Part shown: piece by piece, positions 23,330-31,371 of the stretch
Layout: each line of letters opens with the position of its first letter
Numbering within the stretch: position 1 is the first letter of the stretch
Assembly: GCA_963732225.1 (NCBI GenBank)
Contig: CAVSYR010000005.1
Location: 186,001-250,000 of the forward strand
DNA: 64,000 nucleotides
From: VRUE01 sp963732225
GTDB taxonomy: Bacteria > Actinomycetota > Thermoleophilia > Solirubrobacterales > 70-9
Direction of reading: 5' to 3'
Position numbers and translations under genes: made by a program
The notes under the pieces: model-generated
The model's database searches: none
What the model saw: only the letters and a program-made list of their open reading frames with translations
What the model was told of the DNA's origin: nothing

Positions 23330-24696
23330 CGCCAGAACTCCTCGGCAAGGCCGCGGGAGGCGAGCAGCTTGCGCAGCTCGAGCAGCGCGGTGTATGTGGG
23401 CAGGGCGAAGAGGCGGTCGGGGGCGTCGGCGAGTGCCCGGTCGAGTGAATCCCCGATCTCCGGCGCGACCTCGATCGATTGCTCGGGCCAGCCGGCGTAC
23501 TTGAGCCGCAGGGCCATCTCCGCTGCCCGCGTGCCGGCGCAGGTGACCCGCCGCACACCGTCGGCGAGCAGCTCGAAGTCGGCGTCCCAAACCCAGGAGA
23601 CGTCGCGCCCGTCGGCGATCCTGTCGTTGAGCCCGATCCAGAGGTCGAGCTTCTCCTCGCCGGCCTCGAGCATCAGGGTACGCAGGACCTCGTTGGCGCC
23701 GGCAGGGTTCTTGATCAACAGGATCGAGAGCTGGGAGGAGTCAATCGCGATCGTCTCGACCCGGCCGAAGGCGGCCTGCATCTTCTGCAGCGAGTTGGAG
23801 ATCGTCGGCGGCGGCACGCCGAGCTCCAGCGCCGCGGTGACCGCGGCAAGCGCGTTGTAGACGTTGTAGAGGCCCGGCAGCGGCAACTGCAGCTCGATCT
23901 CTCCATGAGGAGTGCGCAGGGCGACCAGCGAGCCCGACATCCCGCGCAGCTCGATCGCCGTGGCGGCGACGTCGGGTCGCGGCCGCGTGGCGCCGCAGTT
24001 GGGGCACGAGTAGTGGCCGAGGTGGCCGACGAAGGCGCGCTCGTAGGCGTAGGGGTGAGCGCAGCGACGGCAGTGCTTGGCATCGAAGGCGTGCTGCAGC
24101 TCGGGAAGGGCCTGGGAGGCATCCTCGATGCCGAAGTAGATGACGCCCTCACGGGCCTCGTCGCTTTCGTCGCGACCGAGATCGGCGATTGCCGGGTCAT
24201 CGGCGTTGAGCGCGAAGCGGGTGCGGCCGGTGCGCGAGGCGACGGTCTTGCCCCACTCGGCCGCCAGTGTCTCCATCTCGCCGTAGCGGTCGAGCTGATC
24301 GCGAAAGAGGTTGCCGAGCACGATCAACGAGGGCTCGAGCTGGCTCGCGACCTTGGGCAGCCAAGCCTCATCGACCTCGAACAGACCCTCCTCGCCCCGC
24401 TGCTCGAGCAGCGCCGTGGCGACGCCCCAAGTCATGTTCGAGCCAGCCCGGTTGTGGACCGGCTGGCGACCGTCGGCCTCCAGCGCGGCGGCGATCATCC
24501 CCGCGGTCGTCGTCTTGCCGTTGGTGGCGCTGACGATCGTGGCGCCGCGATCGAGCCGCTTGCCGAGCCGCGCGATCGCCTCGGGCGCCATCCGCAGCAA
24601 GATTCGTCCCGGCAGCGTCGTGCCGCCGCCGCGTCCGCTTGCTCGGCTGGCGGCGCCGACGGCGCGGGCCGCAGTGAGCTTCGCGCCGAACAGCAC
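23326..24696 (-). CDS. murT: Lipid II isoglutaminyl synthase, Mur-ligase-like subunit
   Basis: ATP-dependent partner of GatD. The 456-residue protein has the Mur-ligase P-loop SATNGKTTTAGM near residue 55, and a MurT-specific Cys4 zinc ribbon with CRRC near residue 209 and CPNC near 233. GLYNVYNALAAVTAA follows, and the C-terminal DUF1727 domain carries NDRIADGRDVSWVWD with the catalytic Asp region. GTG start at 24696, immediately after the stop of the lipid-kinase gene. The order in Staphylococcus is murT-gatD adjacent; here a methyltransferase intervenes. Confidence 0.95.
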   Translation of the reverse strand: MLFGAKLTAARAVGAASRASGRGGGTTLPGRILLRMAPEAIARLGKRLDRGATIVSATNGKTTTAGMIAAALEADGRQPVHNRAGSNMTWGVATALLEQRGEEGLFEVDEAWLPKVASQLEPSLIVLGNLFRDQLDRYGEMETLAAEWGKTVASRTGRTRFALNADDPAIADLGRDESDEAREGVIYFGIEDASQALPELQHAFDAKHCRRCAHPYAYERAFVGHLGHYSCPNCGATRPRPDVAATAIELRGMSGSLVALRTPHGEIELQLPLPGLYNVYNALAAVTAALELGVPPPTISNSLQKMQAAFGRVETIAIDSSQLSILLIKNPAGANEVLRTLMLEAGEEKLDLWIGLNDRIADGRDVSWVWDADFELLADGVRRVTCAGTRAAEMALRLKYAGWPEQSIEVAPEIGDSLDRALADAPDRLFALPTYTALLELRKLLASRGLAEEFWR

Positions 24697-25596
24697 TCAG
24701 GCCTCGGTAACGGCGGCCGGTGCGAGCACGCTGAGCGCGCGGGGCAGGATGCGAACCGAGACGGGCAGATCGGTGAGGTGCTCACCATCTGCGTAGACGG
24801 GAAAGGGCCGGCTCGCCGTGATTTCCACCCGCGAGGCACGGAACATTTGCACCTGCTCGTCATCGATATGGGTGCCGTTGAACACCTTGCGCAGGTTAGC
24901 CACGAAGCGCAGCTTGCCGACCTCGCCGACCGTGATCACGTCGAGCAGGCCATCGTCCAGCTCCGCCTCCGGCGCGATTCGCATGCCGCCGCCAAAAGTG
25001 CTGTTGTTGGCGACGGAGATCGAGTAGCCGCTGGTTCGGATCCGCTCGCTCTCGCTGCGGATCGTGAACCTCGCCGGCTTCCAGGTGAGCAGGGTGCGAA
25101 AGAGCGAGTAGACGTAGACCAGGTTGCTGCGAATGATCGTGACTTCGTTCGCCAGGCGATTGCATTCGGAGTCAAAGCCGACGCTGACGATGCCGAGGAA
25201 GCGCTTGCCGTTTGCCTCGCCGACGTCGATGCGGCGGCTCTCGCCCGCGGCGAGCACCGCCACGGCGGCGAGCGGGTCGTCGGGAATGCCGAGCACCCGG
25301 GCCAGGTCGTTGCCGCGTCCGCCGGGGATGATGCCGAGCGGCGTCTCCGAGCCGGCCATCGCGCCGCCGACCGCGCCAACCAGACCGTCGCCGCTGATCA
25401 CCACCGGCACCTCGTCGGACTCGACCGCTTGCAAAGCCCGTTCGATCCCGTCCTCGAGCCCGCGCGTACGCTCGACCCGAAAGGGAATCCGGCGCTCGTC
25501 GAGCTCCTGCTCGATCACCGGCAGCAGCTTCAGCGTCCGCCCGTGCGCGGAGGCAGGGTTGACCAGCAAAGTGAACGGCATGCCCTCGATCTCCAT
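24697..25596 (-). CDS. YegS/diacylglycerol kinase family lipid kinase
   Basis: 299 residues. The N-terminal catalytic domain has LLVNPASAHGRT, a divergent GGDGT motif reading ISGDGLVGAVGG, and IIPGGRGNDLARVLG. The beta-sandwich C-terminal domain contains VSVGFDSECN and NNSTFGGGMRIAP. Members phosphorylate diacylglycerol, sphingoid bases or related lipids. Head of the murT run, so recycling of diacylglycerol in envelope synthesis is plausible. The replacement of Thr after GDG is noted but occurs elsewhere in the family. TAGGCT lies 9 nt before the ATG. Confidence 0.88.
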   Translation of the reverse strand: MEIEGMPFTLLVNPASAHGRTLKLLPVIEQELDERRIPFRVERTRGLEDGIERALQAVESDEVPVVISGDGLVGAVGGAMAGSETPLGIIPGGRGNDLARVLGIPDDPLAAVAVLAAGESRRIDVGEANGKRFLGIVSVGFDSECNRLANEVTIIRSNLVYVYSLFRTLLTWKPARFTIRSESERIRTSGYSISVANNSTFGGGMRIAPEAELDDGLLDVITVGEVGKLRFVANLRKVFNGTHIDDEQVQMFRASRVEITASRPFPVYADGEHLTDLPVSVRILPRALSVLAPAAVTEA

Positions 25597-25608
25597 CCTC
25601 GGCGCAGC

Positions 25609-26031
25609 CTAAATGTCAGCCTGCGGAAGGCGCCTCTGCCAAAGCCGCTGCCGGACGCCGCCCAGCCAGCCGGTGGGTGGGGAGGAGGCGAGGATCAGGT
25701 GCCCCTCGGGGCGCATGACCCGGGCGATCTCGCTCGCTGCCGGGCGGCCGGCAAAGATCACGACCAAGTCAAAGAACTCTTCGGGGAAGGGAAGTCGGCG
25801 CCGGCTGGACTGCTTGAAGGCGACGCGGCCCTCGGGATCGAGGCCGACCCGGGCGCTGGCCGCGCGCACTTGCTCGGCGGAGGGATCGGTGCCGCGGACC
25901 CGCGCCGAGGGGAACTCGCGGGCAAGGAAGAGGACGGGCTCGCCGTCTCCGCAGCCACAGACCAGTGCTCGCTCGGGCGCGGGAAGCCCGAGCACCGCGG
26001 TGGCGAGGCGGGTGAGGGCGGCGTCGGGCAC
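25609..26031 (-). CDS. Small class I SAM-dependent methyltransferase
   Basis: 140 residues with motif I ALVCGCGDGEPVLFLA, motif II region RVRGTDPSAEQV, a post-I/II LPFPEEFFDLVVIFAG, and RVMRPEGHLILAS. It is shorter than typical Methyltransf_11 proteins but holds the complete SAM-binding core. GTG start at 26031. It is 12 nt upstream of the lipid-kinase gene and probably begins this minus-strand run. The substrate is unknown. Confidence 0.75.
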   Translation of the reverse strand: MPDAALTRLATAVLGLPAPERALVCGCGDGEPVLFLAREFPSARVRGTDPSAEQVRAASARVGLDPEGRVAFKQSSRRRLPFPEEFFDLVVIFAGRPAASEIARVMRPEGHLILASSPPTGWLGGVRQRLWQRRLPQADI

Positions 26032-26087
26032 GGCGCGATGATCGCAACTACCGCAGCCGGGAACCGATCCTCTAGGCTTCCCCGCCG

Positions 26088-26768
26088 ATGGAGCAGGGAA
26101 CCGACCGTCGTTTGTTCATCCTCGCCGGCTTCGCGGTCGTGGCGGTCGTCGTCGTCGCGGCGATCCTGATCAGCCGCAGCGGCGGTGGCAGCAGCGACTC
26201 CTCGACCACGGCCAGCTCCGGTGGCTGCAAGGAAGTCGAAGCGCCGGCGCCGAAGAAAGTCAGCCTCAAGGCGCCGCCCCAGACCGTGAAGAAAGGCGAA
26301 AAGCTGACCGCGGCGGTCGAAACGAGCTGCGGCAGCTTCGATATCGCGCTCGACTCGAGCAAGGCGCCGAAGACGGTCAACTCCTTCGCCTACCTCAGCG
26401 ACGAAGGCTTCTACGACGACCTCACCTTCCATCGCATCGCACCCGGCTTCGTGATCCAGGGCGGCGACCCGCTCGGCACCGGCCTTGGCGGGCCCGGCTA
26501 CACGGTGGTCGAGAAGCCGCCGGCAAACCTCTCCTACACCAAGGGCACCGTGGCGATGGCGAAGAGCTCAGCCGAGCCGCCGGGCAGCTCTGGCAGCCAG
26601 TTCTTCGTCGTCACCGGCGCCGACGCGGGCCTGCCGCCCGAATACGCCCTGGTCGGCAAGGTCAGCCAGGGCATCGACGTCGTCGAACGCATCGGCAAGC
26701 TGGGCACGCCGGCCGAAAAACCCAAACAGACGGTGCTGATCGAAAAGATCACCATCGAAAAAGGCTGA
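26088..26768 (+). CDS. Membrane-anchored cyclophilin-type peptidyl-prolyl isomerase
   Basis: 226 residues: one N-terminal TM (about 9-29), a Ser/Gly linker, then a cyclophilin domain from about residue 70. Catalytic-site elements are visible: FHRIAPGFVIQGGDP, GTVAMAKS, SSGSQFFVVTG and YALVGKV, with the Arg and Phe of the FHR motif. It should accelerate proline isomerisation in the extracytoplasmic space. A TAGGCT box lies 9 nt before the ATG, facing away from the methyltransferase gene. Confidence 0.92.
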   Translation: MEQGTDRRLFILAGFAVVAVVVVAAILISRSGGGSSDSSTTASSGGCKEVEAPAPKKVSLKAPPQTVKKGEKLTAAVETSCGSFDIALDSSKAPKTVNSFAYLSDEGFYDDLTFHRIAPGFVIQGGDPLGTGLGGPGYTVVEKPPANLSYTKGTVAMAKSSAEPPGSSGSQFFVVTGADAGLPPEYALVGKVSQGIDVVERIGKLGTPAEKPKQTVLIEKITIEKG

Positions 26769-26774
26769 CTGCAC

Positions 26775-26780
26775 TAGTCT
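26775..26780 (+). promoter_or_regulatory. -10 box (TAGTCT) for the peroxiredoxin gene
   Basis: TAGTCT ends 6 nt before ATG 26787, consistent with a leaderless transcript. It sits in the 18-nt gap after the cyclophilin stop. Confidence 0.5.
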
Positions 26781-26786
26781 GAGCCG

Positions 26787-27239
26787 ATGGCCAAGGTTGA
26801 CGTAGGAGACGCGGCCCCCGACTTCGAGCTGCCCGGCACGGGTGGCAAGACCTACAAGCTCAGCGACTATCGCGGGCGCAAGCTGGTGCTCGCCTTCTAC
26901 CCGGGTGATTTCACCGCGGTCTGCACCAAGCAGTTCTGCTCCTACCGCGACCAGGGCGAGAAGCTCGACCAGCTCGGTGCCGACGTGCTGGGGATCTCGC
27001 CGCAGTCGGTCGAGTCGCACGAGCGCTTTACCCAGGAGAAGAGCCTCAACGTGCCGCTGCTTGCCGACGAGGACAAGTCGGTCGCCAAGGCCTACGGAGT
27101 GCTCGCCGGCCCGATGGTGCGGCGGGCGATCTTCGTCATCGACGAGCAGGGGATCATCCGCCACCGCAAGGTGACGCTGGTCGGCCTCAGCTTCGAGTCG
27201 GTCGACGACCTCGAGCAGGCAGTCGCCGCCGTCGGCTGA
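26787..27239 (+). CDS. Thioredoxin-dependent peroxiredoxin (BCP/AhpC-TSA type)
   Basis: 150 residues with the peroxidatic Cys46 in FYPGDFTAVCT and Cys51 five residues on (C-x4-C), the atypical 2-Cys BCP arrangement in which Cys51 resolves the sulfenic acid. The conserved Arg of the active site is probably in MVRRAIFVID. It reduces hydroperoxides in the cytosol. It overlaps the next gene (hydrolase) by one base. Confidence 0.93.
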   Translation: MAKVDVGDAAPDFELPGTGGKTYKLSDYRGRKLVLAFYPGDFTAVCTKQFCSYRDQGEKLDQLGADVLGISPQSVESHERFTQEKSLNVPLLADEDKSVAKAYGVLAGPMVRRAIFVIDEQGIIRHRKVTLVGLSFESVDDLEQAVAAVG

Positions 27240-28069
27240 TGCCGCCGCAGGCGGTCGCGTTCAGTACCGGCACCGAGCCGGCGATTCGCGGTGAGTCGAT
27301 GGGGGAGGGACCCCCGATCGTGCTCTGCCACGGGATCACCGCCACCCGCCACTCGGTGATTCACGGCTCGCGCCGGCTCGAGCGTGCCGGCCACACGGTG
27401 ATCGGCTACGACGCCCGCGGCCACGGCGAGTCCGGCCCCGCACCGCCTGGCACTGGTTATGGATACCCGGAGTTGAGGGGGGACCTGGCGGCCGTGATCG
27501 AGGAGCAGGCCGGTGGGGAGCCCGTCCTCCTGGCTGGTCACTCGATGGGCGCCCACACGGCCGTCGGCTTTGCGCTCGAAGATCCGGGCCGCGTTGCCGG
27601 CCTGGTCGTGATCGGACCGGCCTATGACGGCGAGCGCGGCGAGGACTCGCCGCGCTATTGGGACGGGCTTGCCGACGCACTCGAGCAGGGCGGCATCGAC
27701 GGGTTCATCGCCTACATCGACCGCGTCCAGGGCATCGATCCGCGCTGGCGCGGCTCGGTCCTGCGCTTCACCCGCGAACGGATGGAACGCCATCGCCATC
27801 CCGAGGCGCTGGTCGCGGCGCTGCGCGAGGTGCCGCGGTCGCGGCCATTCGAGACCCTGGCCGAGCTAGAGGGCCTGGCGGTGCCGACGCTGGTGGTTGC
27901 CAGCCACGACGCCGCCGACCCCGGCCATCCCTACGCGGTCGCCGAGGCCTACGCGGCGCGTATCCCCGGCGCCCGCCTGGTCAGCGAGCCCGAGGGGCAG
28001 TCGCCGCTCGCCTGGCAGGGAGGGCGCCTCTCGCGCGAGATTGAGGCTTTCTACAGAGAGCTGCAATAG
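27239..28069 (+). CDS. Alpha/beta hydrolase
   Basis: 276 residues with an oxyanion-hole HG motif in IVLCHGITATRHS, the nucleophile elbow GHSMGAHTA (Ser), and an acid region VASHDAADPGHP near the C-terminus. The fold resembles haloperoxidase/esterase-type hydrolases; the substrate is unknown. The ATG overlaps the peroxiredoxin stop (TGATG), so the two are translationally coupled. Confidence 0.87.
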   Translation: MPPQAVAFSTGTEPAIRGESMGEGPPIVLCHGITATRHSVIHGSRRLERAGHTVIGYDARGHGESGPAPPGTGYGYPELRGDLAAVIEEQAGGEPVLLAGHSMGAHTAVGFALEDPGRVAGLVVIGPAYDGERGEDSPRYWDGLADALEQGGIDGFIAYIDRVQGIDPRWRGSVLRFTRERMERHRHPEALVAALREVPRSRPFETLAELEGLAVPTLVVASHDAADPGHPYAVAEAYAARIPGARLVSEPEGQSPLAWQGGRLSREIEAFYRELQ

Positions 28070-28072
28070 CGT
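28067..28072 (+). promoter_or_regulatory. -10 box (TAGCGT) for the VKOR/DsbA genes
   Basis: TAGCGT ends 7 nt before ATG 28080 and contains the stop codon of the hydrolase gene. It supports ATG 28080 over the in-frame GTG 28071, which would fall inside the box. Confidence 0.5.
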
Positions 28073-28079
28073 GCCAAGC

Positions 28080-28511
28080 ATGAAGGCGCCGCCCGAGGGG
28101 ACACTGCGGGGAATTGCCACCTTTCTCGCCACCTTCGGCGTCGGCGTCGCCACCTACATCGCGATCGCCGATTCCGGCGGCGGCTCGCCGGTCTGCATCG
28201 CCGGCGGCCACGGTTGTCAGACCGTCGCTGAAAGCTCCTACTCGCACCTGGCCGGAGTCAACATCGCGATCTTCGGCATCGCCGGCTACGTGGTGCTGCT
28301 GGCCTGCGCGCTGCTGCGCGGCGACGCCTTTCGCCTCACCGCCTTCGTGGTCTCGCTGATCGGCTTTGGCTACAGCCTCTACCTGACCTATCTCGAGCTC
28401 TTCACGATCGACGCGGTTTGCCAGTGGTGCGTGGCCAGTGCGGTACTGATGACGTTGCTCTTTGTTACCAATGCAGTGCGTATGTTGGCCTACGTTGGAA
28501 CCGAGCCGTGA
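28080..28511 (+). CDS. Vitamin K epoxide reductase family protein (VKOR)
   Basis: VKOR reoxidises DsbA-like proteins by passing electrons to quinone. The 143-residue protein has four TM segments, loop cysteines Cys39 and Cys46, and the membrane CxxC active site Cys114-Cys117 (AVCQWCVAS). Ser and Tyr near ESSYSHLAG fit the VKOR signature. Actinobacteria often use VKOR instead of DsbB. Its stop overlaps the GTG of the DsbA-like gene (GTGA), so the oxidase and its thiol partner are co-produced. Confidence 0.93.
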   Translation: MKAPPEGTLRGIATFLATFGVGVATYIAIADSGGGSPVCIAGGHGCQTVAESSYSHLAGVNIAIFGIAGYVVLLACALLRGDAFRLTAFVVSLIGFGYSLYLTYLELFTIDAVCQWCVASAVLMTLLFVTNAVRMLAYVGTEP

Positions 28512-29263
28512 GCGGCCGCCGCGATCGCGCGGGGCGGCGCGAAGAGGATCAGGCCGGGGCGGCGGAGCGGCGCCAGCGCATGGTCAAGCTCGCCAGTGCC
28601 GGCGCCTTCCTGGCCCTGGTCGTGGTGGCGGTCCTGATCGTCGTCAGCAGCGGCAACAGCGGCGGCGGTGACAGCGGCAACATCGTCGAAGCCAAGGAGG
28701 TCGACCGGCTGCTGGCCGGGATTCCCCAGAAAGGCATGGTGCTCGGCGAGCCTGGCGCAAAGGTCAAGGTGATCGAGTTCGGCGACCTGCAGTGCCCGTT
28801 CTGCAAGGGCTACTCCGAAGAAGTGCTGCCACAGGTGATCGAAAAGCGCGTACAGAGCGGTGAAGCAACGCTCGACTTCCGCAATTTCACGTTCATCGGG
28901 CCGCAGTCAAAGCCGGCCGGGGCGGCGGCGATCGCTGCCGGCGAACAGGGCCGCGGCTGGAACTTCGTCGAGCTCTTCTACCGCAACCAGGGCGCCGAGG
29001 ACTCGGGCTACGCCGACGACGAGTTCCTCGCCGCGATCGCCAAGGCCGCCGGGGTGCCTGACATCGGTAAGTGGAACCAGGCGCGCAAGAGCCAGCCCGT
29101 GATCGCCCGCGTCGAAGCGACTAGCGCTGAAGCGAAAGAACTGGGCTTCACCGGTACTCCGTCGTTTGCACTTGATGGGCCAGGAACCAACGGGCTCGAA
29201 ACGATCGGCACGCCGGAATCGGCCGACGCGCTCGAATCGGCAATTGAAAACGCGGGGGAATAA
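28508..29263 (+). CDS. Membrane-anchored DsbA-like thiol:disulfide oxidoreductase
   Basis: About 251 residues from GTG 28508: a basic cytosolic N-terminus of ~25 residues, one TM (about 27-47), and a DsbA/thioredoxin-fold domain with the active site Cys96-P-F-Cys99 (DLQCPFCKGYSEE) and the cis-Pro loop FTGTPSF. It should introduce disulfides into secreted proteins, with VKOR upstream as oxidant. The many cysteine-pair secreted proteins of this window are plausible clients. It overlaps the following secreted-protein ATG by one base. Confidence 0.93.
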   Translation: MSGRRDRAGRREEDQAGAAERRQRMVKLASAGAFLALVVVAVLIVVSSGNSGGGDSGNIVEAKEVDRLLAGIPQKGMVLGEPGAKVKVIEFGDLQCPFCKGYSEEVLPQVIEKRVQSGEATLDFRNFTFIGPQSKPAGAAAIAAGEQGRGWNFVELFYRNQGAEDSGYADDEFLAAIAKAAGVPDIGKWNQARKSQPVIARVEATSAEAKELGFTGTPSFALDGPGTNGLETIGTPESADALESAIENAGE

Positions 29264-30312
29264 TGGTTGGGAAAAGAGCGGTGACTGGGGCGAGCCTGCT
29301 GGCGTTGGCCCTCATTTGCACGCTGCTGATCCCGGCCGGCGCGGCAGCAATCAGTGGCGCTGAAATCGTCCAGCGGCTGAGCCAGCAGCGCGAAGCAAAC
29401 GGGATCCCGGGGGGACTGATCGAGAATCCCACATGGTCCGCCGACTGCGCCAAGCACAATTACTACGGGGCCCAGACCGGCGAACTCAGGCACTCGGAGG
29501 ACCCGAGTAGTCCGTTTTACAGCGCCGAAGGGAACTGGGCTGCCGAAAACAGCGTGCTCACCAGCGGCGGCAGTTGGAGCCAGCGCAACCCCTGGGAGGA
29601 AGCGCCGATCCACCTGATCCAGATGCTGGCGCCGCCGCTGAGCGAAATGGGAGCGGCCGAAAACGACAGCCACAACTGCGCCACGACCTGGCCCGGTTAC
29701 CAGCGGCCCGAACCCACGAGCCTGACCGCCTACAGCTACCCCGGCAACGGCGTCTCCGGGGTCGTGCCGACCGAGCGGGCCTCCGAGTCGCCCTCGGTGC
29801 CCGGTGACCAGGTCGGCTTGCCCGAAGGGACGGCTACAGGGCGTTACCTGCTGGCCTATCTCTCGGGTATCGATCCCAGCGATGCGCCCGACGTCACCGT
29901 GACCGCGACACTCACTGTCGCCGGCGCTCCCGTCGACCTGCGCGTGATCGACTCGACCAACGAAGAAATCGGCGGCTACATGCCGCAACCCTCGGCCTTC
30001 CTGATCCCGGCGCAGCCGCTGAAGCCGCGGACGGCATACCAGGCGGACGTCAAGTGGTTGATGGAGGGCGCCCAGATCTTCGAGCAGCACTTCAGCTTCA
30101 CAACCGGAAACAACCCTGGCGAAGCGGTCACGCCAATCAAGAAGCGCAGTAGTCGCTGCGCTCGTTACTCGCGAGCCGCGAGCAAACTACGACGACGCGC
30201 CACCGAGGCCCGCCTTCATCACTTCTTGGCTCGCTCACGGCAGCTCAAGCGGCTGGCGAGGCATAAGAGCAAGTTGGCCAGGCATTGTTGGGCCCATCAT
30301 CGCCTGAGTTGA
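29263..30312 (+). CDS. Secreted CAP-like protein with basic C-terminal tail
   Basis: 349 residues with a clear signal peptide (cleavage near AGAAA). Residues ~35-140 resemble the CAP/SCP-PR1 superfamily: an AENS element in GNWAAENSVL, NPWEEAPIHLIQML, then ENDSHNCATTWPG. The second half has a beta-rich Ig-like segment with FTTGN. The last ~55 residues are very rich in Arg, Lys and His, suggesting binding to acidic wall polymers. The CAP assignment is tentative because the tandem His-Glu pair is not fully clear. It is coupled to the DsbA-like gene by the TAATG overlap. Confidence 0.6.
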   Translation: MVGKRAVTGASLLALALICTLLIPAGAAAISGAEIVQRLSQQREANGIPGGLIENPTWSADCAKHNYYGAQTGELRHSEDPSSPFYSAEGNWAAENSVLTSGGSWSQRNPWEEAPIHLIQMLAPPLSEMGAAENDSHNCATTWPGYQRPEPTSLTAYSYPGNGVSGVVPTERASESPSVPGDQVGLPEGTATGRYLLAYLSGIDPSDAPDVTVTATLTVAGAPVDLRVIDSTNEEIGGYMPQPSAFLIPAQPLKPRTAYQADVKWLMEGAQIFEQHFSFTTGNNPGEAVTPIKKRSSRCARYSRAASKLRRRATEARLHHFLARSRQLKRLARHKSKLARHCWAHHRLS

Positions 30313-30367
30313 CATAACCACCATTATCGTGCGTTAGGTCAGTTTGGCAGGGGGACGACCGCCCTCA

Positions 30368-30373
30368 TAGACT
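30368..30373 (+). promoter_or_regulatory. -10 box (TAGACT) for the 30382 gene
   Basis: TAGACT ends 8 nt before ATG 30382. A TTGACA at 30309-30314 is too far upstream to be its -35. Confidence 0.4.
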
Positions 30374-30381
30374 GCGGCCCG

Positions 30382-30816
30382 ATGCGCCTCCCCGTCTACG
30401 AACCGATCACCAAGGGCGTCCTGCTGGCGCTCTTCTCGGTTGTCGTCGCCAGCATCGGCGCCGCGTTCTTCCTTGGCGCCGTTCCGCCGGCCTCGCCGGG
30501 CCTACTGCAGAACCTGGCCCTGATCGGCGCGATCCTGCTGCCGGGTTATGTCGTCGAGGTGGTTTGGCTCGTCCCGCGTATGGGCCGCAGCGAAGAACTC
30601 GAAGAATGGCTCGGCTTCATCGTCGGCGCCGCGATTGCCGACCTGCTGGCGATCGCGATCGCCCTGCTCGGCGTCCAGCACCGCCTCGCCGGCCACTCCA
30701 ACTCGCTCGATGACCTCGGCCTCGCCTTCGTCATCGTCTCGCTCGTCGTGCTCGCCGGCACGCTGGTAGCCCAACCGCTGCTGGCACGCCGCTTCAGCGA
30801 TCCCGAAGCCGGTTAG
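30382..30816 (+). CDS. Hypothetical four-pass membrane protein
   Basis: 144 residues with four predicted hydrophobic segments at about 10-32, 38-57, 70-93 and 108-130, and short charged loops (RMGRSEELEEW). No catalytic motif or family is recognised. The codon usage matches the neighbours. It is 12 nt before the PAP2 phosphatase gene and could share its transcript, although the latter also has a TAGTCT box 9 nt before its ATG. Confidence 0.7.
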   Translation: MRLPVYEPITKGVLLALFSVVVASIGAAFFLGAVPPASPGLLQNLALIGAILLPGYVVEVVWLVPRMGRSEELEEWLGFIVGAAIADLLAIAIALLGVQHRLAGHSNSLDDLGLAFVIVSLVVLAGTLVAQPLLARRFSDPEAG

Positions 30817-30828
30817 TCTCGGGCCCAT

Positions 30829-31371
30829 ATGCCTAGTTGGATCGACGACGCGAGGCGAGTCGACGTCGCTACTTACGCGGTGATTGCCGAGACCGAGACG
30901 CCCGCGCTCGACGCGGCCATGCGCCGCCTGTCTCGCGCGGCTGACCTCTCGAAGCTCTGGCTGGCAGCGGCCGCGGGCATCGCCCTGATCGGCGGCCGGC
31001 GGGGTCGCCGCTCGGCCTCTCGCGGCCTGATCTCGATCGCCGCCGCCTCCAGCGTCGCCAACGTTGTCGCCAAGCCGCTCTCGAGGCGCCGCCGGCCCGA
31101 CCGCGAGGCGCTTGCGGTTATCGACTCCCGCCACGTCCCGATGCCGTCCTCCAGCTCCTTCCCCTCCGGACACGCGGCCTCTGCCTTCGCCTTCGCAACG
31201 GGCGTAAGCCACGTGCTTCCCTCGCTCTCCATCCCAGTGCGGGCCGCCGCCACGCTCGTCGGTTACTCGCGTGTACATACTGGCGTGCACTATCCGGGTG
31301 ACGTACTGGCCGGCGCCTTCCTCGGCATCACGGTCGCCGAGTTGACCAACCAGCTACTGGACCGTCGCTGA
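30829..31371 (+). CDS. PAP2-family lipid phosphatase
   Basis: 180-residue membrane phosphatase with the three PAP2 motifs: KPLSRRRRPD (KX6RP), SFPSGHAAS (PSGH, catalytic His) and SRVHTGVHYPGDVLAG (SRX5HX3D). Likely substrates are phosphatidic acid, undecaprenyl pyrophosphate or a related lipid phosphate at the outer leaflet. Its 3' end overlaps the convergent methyltransferase gene by 18 nt. Confidence 0.92.
   Translation: MPSWIDDARRVDVATYAVIAETETPALDAAMRRLSRAADLSKLWLAAAAGIALIGGRRGRRSASRGLISIAAASSVANVVAKPLSRRRRPDREALAVIDSRHVPMPSSSSFPSGHAASAFAFATGVSHVLPSLSIPVRAAATLVGYSRVHTGVHYPGDVLAGAFLGITVAELTNQLLDRR

Noticed and set aside
23479..26169. An 896-codon plus-strand open frame across murT and the lipid kinase
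   Set aside because: It is antisense to two genes with full family motifs, has unnatural repetitive composition and no homology; long antisense frames are expected at this GC content.
30309..30339. TTGACA / TTAGGT promoter for the 30382 gene
   Set aside because: The spacer would be 19 nt and the box overlaps the preceding stop codon; the TAGACT box nearer the start fits better.
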